A stretch of DNA of 25,871 nucleotides from CALMZN01 sp964540095 (GTDB taxonomy: Bacteria > Patescibacteriota > Patescibacteriia > UBA1558 > GWA2-36-10): NCBI GenBank assembly GCA_964540095.1, contig CAZILH010000014.1:1-25871 (forward strand). The letters run 5' to 3'. The position numbers and the translations under genes are program-made. Below, one piece after another: positions 6,965-14,794 of the stretch; position 1 is the first letter of the stretch; the number at the start of each line of letters is the position of its first letter. Under the pieces are notes generated by a model. That model did not search any database, had not been told where the DNA came from, and saw only the letters and a list, made by a program, of their open reading frames with translations.

Positions 6965-8047
6965 TTATTTTATCTCTAAATCTATTTCTTTATTGTCTCT
7001 GACAACTCGCAATATTATCTTGTCACCTAAGCGATAATTTTGCAGAATAGACGTAATAGTCTTATCTTTAGTCACTTCGTCATTATTAACTGCAACAATC
7101 CTATCCTTGGCTTTGAGACCAGCTTTGTGACTAGGGCTATTAAGCAATACTGCTTTGTTCAAAACAGTGCTGTAAACATAGTTGCCTTTTTGCTCCAAAC
7201 CGCTATTGTTTTCCAAATCAATGTAGCTAATACCCCAAACCGGTCTTTCGGTATTGTCCAATAAATGTTTAACGGCCTGCTTCAAATAATCAGCTGGCAA
7301 CAAAACTGTCTGTTGATTTATTTTATAACTCAAACCAATCAAATCACCTTTTAAATTAAAGTAAGGAGAAGCTGTGCTAACATTATTGTCACTTAAATCA
7401 GACAATTGATAATAATAGTCAATGCTGTCTGTTGATAAGTATGCGCCAGTAGTAAAATGTATATTGCCCAGCACGGCCGTGCTAAAACTATGATTTAAGC
7501 TATTGGCCAACTCTTGTTCCGTAAAAATCCTCTCTCCGACCTTCACTCCCTCGGTCAACTGAAAATTGACGGCCAGAAGATTGGCTGTTTTAATCTTAAC
7601 AAATATTGCCCCAGAAAAAACATCTTTTTTTATTTGCTCAATATCATAAACTTTGTCATTGATCACTACTTTGGCTTGAGCGGTCAACAAAGCTTGATCA
7701 GTAGTCATCAGCCAGCCGTCAGAAGTGACAGCCACAGCCGAAGCCAAATAGTCAGCCCGATCAAATATTGGCTCATCAAGCCCCGGCACCACTTTGCCCG
7801 CGCGATACAAGCCAGCAATGCTAGCATCGTATTTATTGGCCACTGAGGTTAGGGGTTGCTCCAAATTTATCTTGATATCTGGCTGATTGGACAAAAAAGT
7901 TAAATTAGACGGAATCAGCCATTTGCCAACCACATATCCACCAAAACCAGCTACCAGCCCAAAAATCACGGCCAGCAAGGTCAAACTAACCAACGATGGT
8001 GGTCGCTCAGTAGTCGGTCTGACAAAATGTTCTTTTTTTTCTTCCAT
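6965..8047 (-). CDS. Membrane-anchored HtrA/DegP-like PDZ protein with degenerate catalytic triad
   Basis: A 360-residue protein: cytoplasmic tail, one membrane helix (about 18-45), a trypsin-like S1C domain (about 65-260) and a C-terminal PDZ domain (about 275-360, with NSPSHKAGLKAKDRIVAVNN). The protease fold is recognisable from SAVAVTSDGWLMTT and YFNLKGDLIGLSYKI, which match the blocks around the His and Ser of HtrA. By alignment by eye the residues differ: His is Q118 (TTDQALL for TNNHVV), Asp is G146 (SGAIFVKI for TDLAVLKI) and the GNSGGPL serine is T225 (VSTASPY). It is therefore probably an inactive pseudoprotease that binds peptides or partners through the PDZ domain. It is last in its cluster and has its own candidate promoter. 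The ATG follows AAGGGG directly, too close for a normal Shine-Dalgarno. Confidence 0.8.
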   Translation of the reverse strand: MEEKKEHFVRPTTERPPSLVSLTLLAVIFGLVAGFGGYVVGKWLIPSNLTFLSNQPDIKINLEQPLTSVANKYDASIAGLYRAGKVVPGLDEPIFDRADYLASAVAVTSDGWLMTTDQALLTAQAKVVINDKVYDIEQIKKDVFSGAIFVKIKTANLLAVNFQLTEGVKVGERIFTEQELANSLNHSFSTAVLGNIHFTTGAYLSTDSIDYYYQLSDLSDNNVSTASPYFNLKGDLIGLSYKINQQTVLLPADYLKQAVKHLLDNTERPVWGISYIDLENNSGLEQKGNYVYSTVLNKAVLLNSPSHKAGLKAKDRIVAVNNDEVTKDKTITSILQNYRLGDKIILRVVRDNKEIDLEIK

Positions 8048-8078
8048 CCCCTTAAAAATTATATTAATTAATCTTATA

Positions 8079-8106
8079 TCTATACCATCATATATATTTC
8101 CGTCAA
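8079..8106 (-). promoter_or_regulatory. Candidate promoter of the HtrA-like gene
   Basis: TTGACG (8106-8101), a 16-nt spacer and TATAGA (8084-8079) lie in the 78-nt gap before the gene, which is the widest gap within this gene cluster. It may give the last gene separate expression. Confidence 0.45.
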
Positions 8107-8125
8107 AATAGGCAAATATCTGTTT

Positions 8126-8857
8126 TTACAAAATAATATACAAAGAACTAGCCAGCAAAAATATTGTCACTAGCAGGATAATAAAAATCGGCCACTTAAC
8201 ATTTTTTTTCTCATCTAAAGACAAAGTAATAAAATAATAAAACCACAAAACTAGCAGTGTGCCAGCCACATAAAAACTAACTGGCAAAAAATAAATCACA
8301 ATAAATGCTTGCGCAAAAAAGAAAATACTCAGCGCCCAAAAAAGCCAGCCCAGATGTTTGCTGGCACCAAACAAATCTTTGGCCATGGAAAAAACAACCA
8401 AGACCACTAATAGTACCACATAATAAAAATCCAAACTTAAAAAAATAATGAGTGAATAACAGCTGGAAACAAAAAACCATAAATTGAGAACATACCAATA
8501 TTTTTTGAAAACCAGATATTCTGTCTGACTAGGAGCTAGATAATTCTTGAAATAAGATTTTAGCATCCACCAAACAAAGGCCCACAAAAAACAAATAATA
8601 ACGGCTGATAAATAACGAGCACCTGAATTTTTGAGCATCAACAAGAAAGTAAACTGCCCTAGGTAAATTACTAAAAAATTAAACCACTGCAGTTTGTGGC
8701 GCCAAAAATTGTAACCACTAGTCAAAATAGCCGTCAAAATAATACTTAATAATGACAAAATAACCCAAGTTAACAGTCCTTTTTGGGTATAGAAAAAAAT
8801 GCACCACGCTAGCAGTAAAAATAAAGGGTTAAAAATGTAGGCCGTAGATTTAAACAT
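8126..8857 (-). CDS. Polytopic membrane protein of unknown function
   Basis: A 243-residue, very hydrophobic protein with about seven or eight predicted membrane helices (roughly 9-27, 29-47, 58-75, 83-99, 121-140, 142-158, 168-215 as two, 222-242), rich in Phe, Leu, Trp and Tyr, with short loops. The longest polar loop is near 100-117. I recognise no family motif and no charged residues in helices of a transporter type. Its start overlaps the end of the upstream membrane protein gene by 8 nt, which indicates translational coupling and probably a joint function with it. Confidence 0.65.
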   Translation of the reverse strand: MFKSTAYIFNPLFLLLAWCIFFYTQKGLLTWVILSLLSIILTAILTSGYNFWRHKLQWFNFLVIYLGQFTFLLMLKNSGARYLSAVIICFLWAFVWWMLKSYFKNYLAPSQTEYLVFKKYWYVLNLWFFVSSCYSLIIFLSLDFYYVVLLVVLVVFSMAKDLFGASKHLGWLFWALSIFFFAQAFIVIYFLPVSFYVAGTLLVLWFYYFITLSLDEKKNVKWPIFIILLVTIFLLASSLYIIL

Positions 8858-9269
8858 TGTTTTTCATTATTTTGATGATTTGCTCCAAAGAGTCGCCCAA
8901 CTCTGGCAAAGTGCTCTTTAGCTCTTCCAAAATACCAGTGGCTTTGGTCAAATCAGTCAAATCTCTACTTTCAGTATACTTGACCCAAAGAGAAAAGGCC
9001 ATATAAAGGGGTAGGTGGTAATCACCAATGGATCGATCACTACTCTTGAGGGTGAACAAAAAATCTTTGGTTTTGATAATATTTTGGGAACTAGGATTTG
9101 AGATTACTTGCTCTAATTTCGGTCTAACTACTTTAAGATATTGATTTTTGTTTTTAATAGTTTGGTCAACAGCCAAAAATCTAAAAAGAACAATCGCCAC
9201 GACTAACAAAAGCGCCGGAAAAACAAAAAGCCAAAGATTTTTTTTACTTATTTTTTTAATTGAAAGCAT
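8850..9269 (-). CDS. Single-pass membrane protein with helical outer domain, unknown function
   Basis: A 139-residue protein with a basic N-terminus (KKISKKN), one membrane helix (about 13-33) and an outer domain (35-139) that appears all-helical, with TPR-like spacing (YLKVVRPKLEQVI, then LPLYMAFSLWVKY, then LTKATGILEELKSTLPEL). No catalytic motif is seen. It overlaps the preceding gene by 14 nt and the following gene by 8 nt, so the three are read as one coupled unit. No family name can be given. Confidence 0.65.
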   Translation of the reverse strand: MLSIKKISKKNLWLFVFPALLLVVAIVLFRFLAVDQTIKNKNQYLKVVRPKLEQVISNPSSQNIIKTKDFLFTLKSSDRSIGDYHLPLYMAFSLWVKYTESRDLTDLTKATGILEELKSTLPELGDSLEQIIKIMKNNV

Positions 9270-9576
9270 CTTGATTTACAAATTTTTCCCATTGATTGTT
9301 GGCCTCTGACCAGACAAATACTTCCAGATGGTACACGAAATTTTCCGGATCATAAACATATTCTACACTGACACTTGAGCCAATGCGATTGGAAAAGCTG
9401 GTTTTTTTATCCAAAACTTTGGGGCTTTTCACAAAACATAGCTTGATTTTGCCTAGGGGACTCAAAAATTCTACAACTTCCTGGCTACCATGGTCAAGCT
9501 CCTCTTCATACTCATCCTCTAGCCCAAATTTTTCCTTAACTTCTTGTTTTAATTCTTTCCATCTCTCGGGCATCAT
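9256..9576 (-). CDS. Conserved small soluble hypothetical protein of CPR type
   Basis: A 106-residue cytoplasmic protein. An N-terminal amphipathic helix MPERWKELKQEVKEKFGLED leads to an acidic linker (EYEEELDHG) and a beta-rich domain with FLSPLGKIKLCFVKSPKVLD, KKTSFSNRIGSSVSVEYVYD and VYHLEVFVWSE. I recall similar short proteins with the MPERW and SPLGKIKL blocks in Patescibacteria, but no function is known to me. Two ATG codons begin the frame; the second (MPERW) may be the true start. It is packed between the DUF192 gene (3 nt) and a membrane-protein gene (14-nt overlap). Confidence 0.7.
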   Translation of the reverse strand: MMPERWKELKQEVKEKFGLEDEYEEELDHGSQEVVEFLSPLGKIKLCFVKSPKVLDKKTSFSNRIGSSVSVEYVYDPENFVYHLEVFVWSEANNQWEKFVNQDAFN

Positions 9577-9579
9577 ATA

Positions 9580-10116
9580 TTAAAAGTTAATATTTTGGTA
9601 TTCCAAGCTATCGCCAACTTTTAGGCCATATTGGTCCACTAAACCGCTATTTATCTCCAAGACCCTGTTTACGGGCTCAGGTGAGCTATAAATAAGCAGA
9701 TCTTTGTCTTCTGTACCGGCCAGTGGCACTGGCATATTTTTCTCAATACCAATTACTTTATCATCATTGATCCATAACAAATCAATGTTAAATTTCATAT
9801 CCAACATCCAAAAAGACAAAGTGCTTTTTGCCGGATAACTAAAAAGCATGCCTCTGTCCTGAGCCAAATTATCACGAACTGACAAGCCCTTTTTTTGAGT
9901 AGCTGAGTCGGCGGCCACTTCCACAAAAAAAGTATGGCCATTGATAATAATTTTCGGCAAACTACTATTTTCCACATCAATATTTTGATTGGATTTATCT
10001 ACTGGCTCTGTATTTTTAAAATTTTTGACCACATTGGTATTGGATATTTTTAACCAAAGGCCAGCCACAAATAAAATAAAAATAACAAAAATAACTAACC
10101 ATTTATAATTTTTCAT
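9580..10116 (-). CDS. Membrane-anchored DUF192 family protein
   Basis: A 178-residue protein. One membrane helix (about 5-23) anchors an outer DUF192 domain (about 60-175). Family blocks seen: FFVEVAADSATQKKGLSVRD, then RGMLFSYPAKSTLSFWMLDM, then FNIDLLWINDDKVIGIEKNM, then VNRVLEINSGLVDQYGLKVG. The biochemical role of DUF192 is not established; these proteins are usually exported or lipid-linked and small. The gene overlaps the end of the glycosyl-phosphotransferase gene by 14 nt, suggesting coupling within the envelope gene cluster. Confidence 0.88.
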   Translation of the reverse strand: MKNYKWLVIFVIFILFVAGLWLKISNTNVVKNFKNTEPVDKSNQNIDVENSSLPKIIINGHTFFVEVAADSATQKKGLSVRDNLAQDRGMLFSYPAKSTLSFWMLDMKFNIDLLWINDDKVIGIEKNMPVPLAGTEDKDLLIYSSPEPVNRVLEINSGLVDQYGLKVGDSLEYQNINF

Positions 10117-11164
10117 ATTTTTTTTGTAAATAACTGTTTATTTTATAATTAAAAATCAATAAAAATACCACGAATAATAATAAAACAATAATTTTTACCT
10201 TGGTGCTAAAAAAAATAGCTATAGCGCCAAAACACAAGCTGAGCAAAGATAAAAATAGCACAATTTGTGGCTGACTCAAGCCAATTTGTCTTAACTTAAA
10301 ATGCAAATGCTCATTGTCCCCCTGCCAAACTGATTTTTTTTGTCGTAGACGACGCCAAATAACCAAAACTACATCAATGATTGGCGCGCCCATAACTAAC
10401 AAGGCCGTGGCTATCTTGCTACCCGATATAATGGCTAGCACTCCCAAAGAAAAACCAATAAAGGTGCTACCGCCTTCACCCAAGAAAACTTTGGCTGGAT
10501 GCCAATTCCACACCAAAAATCCCAACAAACTACCGGCCAAAGCCAAGCTCAAAAATGAAGTGGTGGAATACCTGACATCCCAAGTCAAGCTGACAATAAA
10601 TATCATCACGCTGGATATCAAACAAATACTAGAAGCCAAACCATCTATGCCATCCAAGAGCTTGGTGGTATAGGTCATGCCTAAAAGCCACAAAAAAGTC
10701 AGCATCAAACTAAAATATCCGAACCAAATTTTATCAATATGTAAAATACCACCCAGAGGATTGGTGACGTAATTAATATGCAAACCACAAGACATAATAA
10801 CCACAATAGCCATAAGGGGACCCAACAATGACTGCCAGGGCTTCAGAGATAATTTATCATCTATTAAACCGCTTATAACCAACACTAAACCAGATACCAG
10901 CAGACCAAACAAAATTTGTGGCGCAATTTTATTATCAACCAACAAACCTTGCTTGGCTAATATGGCTACCAAAATAAATACTGCCAAAAAAATAGCTGTG
11001 CCCCCACCAAAGGGTATGGGCTTAGTATGTATTTTGCGGGGACTACTTTTGGGATCATCCACAAAATTAATTTTTTTGGCTAGCCGAATATAAAAAAAAG
11101 TAAAAACTAATGATAAAACAAAGCCCGCAAAAAAAATCAATAAATAATTATAATCTAGGATCAT
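10103..11164 (-). CDS. Polyprenyl-phosphate N-acetylhexosamine-1-phosphate transferase (MraY/WecA/TagO family)
   Basis: A 353-residue membrane enzyme with about ten helices. The family transfers an N-acetylhexosamine 1-phosphate from a UDP-sugar to undecaprenyl phosphate, starting synthesis of envelope glycans. Motifs: DDPKSSPRKIHTKPIPFGGG (36-55), the Mg-binding IDD (101-103), KLLDGIDGL (168-176), FLGEGGSTFIG (227-237) and HLHFKL (286-291). WecA/TagO usually have N-x-x-D-G-x-D-G and F-x-G-D; here the Asn position is K168 and the Asp is E230. The motif order and C-terminal HLH block favour the WecA/TagO branch over MraY. It overlaps ruvX by 17 nt. It may start a surface polysaccharide or glycoprotein glycan; the sugar is unknown. 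Confidence 0.85.
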   Translation of the reverse strand: MILDYNYLLIFFAGFVLSLVFTFFYIRLAKKINFVDDPKSSPRKIHTKPIPFGGGTAIFLAVFILVAILAKQGLLVDNKIAPQILFGLLVSGLVLVISGLIDDKLSLKPWQSLLGPLMAIVVIMSCGLHINYVTNPLGGILHIDKIWFGYFSLMLTFLWLLGMTYTTKLLDGIDGLASSICLISSVMIFIVSLTWDVRYSTTSFLSLALAGSLLGFLVWNWHPAKVFLGEGGSTFIGFSLGVLAIISGSKIATALLVMGAPIIDVVLVIWRRLRQKKSVWQGDNEHLHFKLRQIGLSQPQIVLFLSLLSLCFGAIAIFFSTKVKIIVLLLFVVFLLIFNYKINSYLQKKYEKL

Positions 11165-11543
11165 TTTGTGTCAAAAATGTTTCTAAAATTGCCGCGGCCG
11201 AATATTTATCCAAATCTTTTTTTATTCCCTGCTTAACGTACAATTGTGAGGTAAAACTTTCATCCACCACATGGACTGGCACACTGATATTTTTTTTACA
11301 AAATTTTATAAAATTATTAGTAATACTCTGACGCTCATTGTCTTTACCAGACAAGCTGGTGGGTAGACCAATCACCAAACCATCAATTTGTTCACTTTTT
11401 ATTATTTTTTCTAACTCTAGCATTGTATTTTCTTGGCTAATATTAGCCAAAATCTTGTAAGGAACGGCAATGCTCCCCAAAACTCCTAATGCTAAGCCAA
11501 TGTTTTTATCGCCAAAATCAAGGCCTAAATATTTTTTTGCCAT
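11148..11543 (-). CDS. ruvX: Putative pre-16S rRNA nuclease / Holliday junction resolvase-like YqgF
   Basis: A 131-residue RNase H-fold nuclease of the YqgF/RuvX family, linked to 16S rRNA 5'-end processing. Family blocks: YLGLDFGDKNIGLALG with the first catalytic Asp, IDGLVIGLPTSLSGKDNERQ, VVDESFTS with the catalytic Glu, and DKYSAAAILETFL with the last Asp. I chose the ATG at 11543, two bases after the map stop; an upstream in-frame TTG at 11567 would add eight residues not usual for the family. The length is typical. It lies between map and a membrane transferase. Confidence 0.92.
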   Translation of the reverse strand: MAKKYLGLDFGDKNIGLALGVLGSIAVPYKILANISQENTMLELEKIIKSEQIDGLVIGLPTSLSGKDNERQSITNNFIKFCKKNISVPVHVVDESFTSQLYVKQGIKKDLDKYSAAAILETFLTQNDPRL

Positions 11544-11545
11544 AA

Positions 11546-12292
11546 TTATTCGGTTAAAATCACACAACCATCATCAGTCACTACCACTGTGTGTTCAAAA
11601 TGCGCTGACAGTGAACCATCTTGGCTGTTAACATTCCAATTATTATCAGCCACCGCTATGCGGTGATCCCCACCCATAATAATCATTGGTTCAATAGCTA
11701 ATACTAAACCCGGAAACATCTTGGCTAATTTTTGGCCAGTGTTGTAATTTGGTATCAAGGGATCTTCGTGCACAGCGCGCCCTACTCCATGGCCAGCTAG
11801 ATCTTGCACAATGCCATAGCCATGTGGTTTGATAAATTTTTCTATAGCGCGACCAATTTCTTCCAAGCCCTTGCCTGGACCAACTTGACTAATAGCTATT
11901 TCCAAAGATTTCTTGGTCACATTCAATAATTGTTGGGCTTCTTTGGATATTTTACCCACTCCAACAGTCAAAGCCATATCAGTGTACAGACCCTTGTATT
12001 TCAAGCCCAAATCCAAGCCAACAATATCCCCTTCTCGCAGTGCTTGTTTGCTTGGTATACCATGCACCACGGTCTGGTTGACAGAAACGCACAAAGCACT
12101 AGGAAAACCGCGGTAATTTTTGAACGAGGGCTTGGCCTTGGCCTCTATAATCAGCTTTTCGGCTAATTGATTCAGCTCTAAGCCAGTAATTCCTGGTTTA
12201 ACTTCCTCGGCCACTGCGTGCAGTATTTGGCTTAATATTTTGCCACCCTCTTGGAGTATGGCGATTTCTAAATCTGTTTTTTTATCCAGCAT
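11546..12292 (-). CDS. map: Type I methionine aminopeptidase
   Basis: A 248-residue cytosolic metalloenzyme that removes the initiator Met from new proteins. The complete metal and substrate set is visible: H77 (VVHGIPS), D94 (VGLDLGL), D105 (LYTDMAL), H168 (AGHGVG), H175 (VHEDP), E201 (AIEPMI) and E233 (HFEHTVVV). It is compact without a zinc-finger N-terminus, as in the bacterial type Ia form. It overlaps adk by 11 nt (its ATG lies in the last codons of adk), the classic adk-map coupling next to secY. Confidence 0.97.
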   Translation of the reverse strand: MLDKKTDLEIAILQEGGKILSQILHAVAEEVKPGITGLELNQLAEKLIIEAKAKPSFKNYRGFPSALCVSVNQTVVHGIPSKQALREGDIVGLDLGLKYKGLYTDMALTVGVGKISKEAQQLLNVTKKSLEIAISQVGPGKGLEEIGRAIEKFIKPHGYGIVQDLAGHGVGRAVHEDPLIPNYNTGQKLAKMFPGLVLAIEPMIIMGGDHRIAVADNNWNVNSQDGSLSAHFEHTVVVTDDGCVILTE

Positions 12293-12935
12293 GCTCTTTT
12301 AGATAGTTGATGATTAAAGCCGAGACATCCGCAATCGAACCGCGACCATCTATCACCGCTAATTTATCTTGCTGTTGATAATAAGCCAAAAGTTTTGAGG
12401 TTTCCTGTCTGTAATAACTCAATCTTTTGCGCACCAAATCTTCACGATCATCCTCGCGAAAATGAATTGGCTGGTGGCATATTTCACAGCGCGAATCAAG
12501 GCCAGAGGGATGATGCTCTATATGATAAACATGACCATTGGGACAAATCCGACGCCCCACTATCCGCTGTATAGCCAGCTCATCAGGAATATCAATATTA
12601 ATCACCAAATCAACCAAATAATGCTGATCAAGATTTGAGGCCTGATAAATTGTCCGCGGAAAACCATCTATCAAAAAACCTTTTTTATAGACAGCTTTTT
12701 TCAGTTCATCCAAAATTAGTGAGATCATCAAATTGTCTGGTATCATTTCACCGTTATTTACAAAACTACCGATTTTGTCACCTAGCTCGGTTTTTTGTTG
12801 GATGGCTGAACGAAGTATATCGCCAGCTGCCAAAGATTCAATGCCCAAATAATCGGTAATTACTTGGCATTGGGTGCTTTTTCCTGATCCTTGGGGTCCC
12901 AATAATACTATTTTGCTTATCTTTTTGTTGGCCAT
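12282..12935 (-). CDS. adk: Adenylate kinase
   Basis: A 217-residue enzyme making 2 ADP from AMP and ATP, setting adenine nucleotide balance. P-loop GPQGSGKST (13-21), AMP-site LAAGDILR (35-42), DGFPRT (90-95) and LID-domain RRICPNGHVYH. The long LID has a zinc-type set C131, H135, C150, C153, with CxxxH in place of the usual CxxC. It heads the transcription unit: a consensus-like promoter lies 21 nt upstream of the ATG, and the ribosomal operon terminator lies just before that promoter, so adk is not read with secY here. Confidence 0.97.
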   Translation of the reverse strand: MANKKISKIVLLGPQGSGKSTQCQVITDYLGIESLAAGDILRSAIQQKTELGDKIGSFVNNGEMIPDNLMISLILDELKKAVYKKGFLIDGFPRTIYQASNLDQHYLVDLVINIDIPDELAIQRIVGRRICPNGHVYHIEHHPSGLDSRCEICHQPIHFREDDREDLVRKRLSYYRQETSKLLAYYQQQDKLAVIDGRGSIADVSALIINYLKEHAG

Positions 12936-12955
12936 TTATTTGTTATTATGTTCAA

Positions 12956-12984
12956 ATTATAGCAAAAGGATGAACTTTACTCAA
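12956..12984 (-). promoter_or_regulatory. Promoter of the adk-map-ruvX unit
   Basis: TTGAGT (12984-12979), a 17-nt spacer and TATAAT (12961-12956) on the minus strand. The -35 box begins 2 nt from the foot of the ribosomal operon terminator stem (12987). The predicted leader is about 15 nt. Confidence 0.8.
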
Positions 12985-12986
12985 TC

Positions 12987-13022
12987 AAATAACCCCGCCC
13001 GTAGCTACGGGCGGGGTTATTT
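12987..13022 (-). terminator. Strong terminator of the S10/spc ribosomal operon
   Basis: A perfect 36-nt palindrome with 18-nt arms (12987-13004 with 13005-13022); the core is ACCCCGCCCGTAG. Allowing a loop it still gives about 16 bp. It begins 7 nt past the secY stop codon on the minus strand and ends in an AT-rich tract. Confidence 0.9.
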
Positions 13023-13028
13023 TATCTA

Positions 13029-14306
13029 TTAAAAACCTTCGTAATCTCTCATTACCAGCTGAGCGTCAATCTGTTTGACTGTTTCAATAGCTACTGAAAC
13101 CACAATCAACAAACTAGTACCACCAAAGGCAATGGTGGCTACATTGGTCACTGAAGGGATGATGTTTGGTAAAATAGCAATCAAGCCCAAAAATATCGCG
13201 CCCACCAACACCACTCTATTCATAACCATATTGAGATAATCGGAAGTTGGTCGACCCGGTCTGATGCCAGGAATAAAGCCACCCTGTTTTTGCAAATTCT
13301 CAGCTATCTGCTGGGGCTTGAAAATAACTGAAGTATAAAAATAAGTAAAAATAACTACTAGCAAAAAATAAACTACATTGTGAAACATTCTTCCTTGGAA
13401 AGTATCAATAATCCATTGTGAAAAATTAGCCATCCACAGCACACTAGATTTCAAGAAAAACTGAGCAATCATTGGTGGCACCAAAACAACTGATACCGCA
13501 AAAATGATAGGAATCACTCCAGCTTGGTTGACTCTCAAGGGTAAGTGAGTATTCACTCCACCAACGCTTCTAGTGCCCACCATGTGGCGAGCATAAGAAA
13601 CTGGGATATTTCTTTGGCCTTCGGTAATCAAAACCACAGCCGCAATAGTAACCAAAGCAATCACTACAAAAATAACTAAATTTAATACTTGGGAATTGTC
13701 AAAAGCAATGAAGGTGTTGCGTATAGTAGTAGGCAAACCGCTGACAATACCAGCGAAAATTATCAAAGAAACGCCATTACCCACATGCTTTTCAGTGATC
13801 AACTCGCCTAGCCACATCAAGAAAAGTGTGCCAGCAGTAATCAATATCAAAGTAGTGACTAGTTCCATGCTGGTCATATCACCCAAAAGCCGACCTTGGG
13901 TCTGGCTAGACAAAAGACGGATATAGCTATAGGCCTGAATCAAAGCTAGTGGTACGGTCAATAATCTAGTGTATTGGTTTAATTTTTGCTGACCATACTC
14001 GCCTTCTTTGGATAGCGCTTCTATTTTTGGCACTATCATAGCCAACAATTGTATGATAATGGAAGCCGTGATATAAGGGCCGACTCCCAACATAATTACT
14101 GAAAAATTCTGCAAAGCGCCGCCGGAAAACATACTCAAAAGACCTAATACTTGATTGCCCTCAAGATAGGTCTTCAACTCAGCTACATTAACACCAGGTA
14201 CTGGAACATGAGCGGCGATGCGATAAACTACCAACAAAGCAGCCACATACAAAATACTCTTACGAACATCCTGGGCTTTCCAAATTTGTTTTAATTTATC
14301 TAGCAT
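13029..14306 (-). CDS. secY: Preprotein translocase subunit SecY
   Basis: A 425-residue inner-membrane channel protein of the Sec pathway, ten membrane helices, which exports proteins such as the large surface protein at 160-3843. Recognisable blocks: RIAAHVPVPGVN (first helix end), LGLLSMFSGGALQNFSVIMLGVGPYITASI (plug and helix 2 region, positions about 53-83), NGVSLIIFAGIVSGLP, GVNTHLPLRVNQAGVIPIIFA, and a C-terminal PGIRPGRPTSDYL loop. The length is normal. It is the last gene of the ribosomal operon, 9 nt after rplO and directly before the terminator. Confidence 0.98.
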   Translation of the reverse strand: MLDKLKQIWKAQDVRKSILYVAALLVVYRIAAHVPVPGVNVAELKTYLEGNQVLGLLSMFSGGALQNFSVIMLGVGPYITASIIIQLLAMIVPKIEALSKEGEYGQQKLNQYTRLLTVPLALIQAYSYIRLLSSQTQGRLLGDMTSMELVTTLILITAGTLFLMWLGELITEKHVGNGVSLIIFAGIVSGLPTTIRNTFIAFDNSQVLNLVIFVVIALVTIAAVVLITEGQRNIPVSYARHMVGTRSVGGVNTHLPLRVNQAGVIPIIFAVSVVLVPPMIAQFFLKSSVLWMANFSQWIIDTFQGRMFHNVVYFLLVVIFTYFYTSVIFKPQQIAENLQKQGGFIPGIRPGRPTSDYLNMVMNRVVLVGAIFLGLIAILPNIIPSVTNVATIAFGGTSLLIVVSVAIETVKQIDAQLVMRDYEGF

Positions 14307-14315
14307 AAGCTTTTA

Positions 14316-14792
14316 TTATTCCTTCTTTTTTGGCACTTCTTTTTTGATTACTACCACAATAGCTTTACCACCAGCATCTTCGATTTTCTTTTTAGCTTCC
14401 TTGGAAAAAGCGTTGGCTTCAATAACTAGTTTCTTAGCTAAAGTACCAGTGGATAATATTTTTAAACCATTTTCAATGCTCATGATCACACCTTTTTTGA
14501 GTAAAACTCTAGCATTGACTTTGTCGCCATCTTTGAACAAACTATTGAGAACACGAACATTGACTGTGGCAAACTTGGGGTGGATAGAGCGGAAGCCCTT
14601 GGACTTTGGTATACGCATCAAATAAGTACGCATACTACGCACGGCAATACCAACTCGTCCGCCTGATCTAGCCCTCTGGCCTTTCATACCGCGAGTAGAA
14701 TAATTACCACGGCCAGAACCAGAACCACGACCGACTTTCTTACGGCGATGAGTGGAGCCCTTTGATTTTTGTAAATTGCTTAAAGTCAACAT
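14316..14792 (-). CDS. rplO: 50S ribosomal protein uL15
   Basis: A 158-residue large-subunit protein. N-terminal glycine/arginine-rich extension (RRKKVGRGSGSGRGNYSTRG, 17-36) that threads into the 23S rRNA core, then the globular part with RIPKSKGFRSIH and a C-terminal KKIEDAGGKAIVV block. It follows rpsE by 2 nt; the usual intervening rpmD (uL30) is absent. A lysine-rich tail ends the protein. Confidence 0.97.
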   Translation of the reverse strand: MLTLSNLQKSKGSTHRRKKVGRGSGSGRGNYSTRGMKGQRARSGGRVGIAVRSMRTYLMRIPKSKGFRSIHPKFATVNVRVLNSLFKDGDKVNARVLLKKGVIMSIENGLKILSTGTLAKKLVIEANAFSKEAKKKIEDAGGKAIVVVIKKEVPKKKE

Positions 14793-14794
14793 AA

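Noticed and set aside
11544..11567. Upstream TTG start for ruvX.
   Set aside because: It would overlap map by 22 nt and add residues outside the family; the ATG after the map stop is better.
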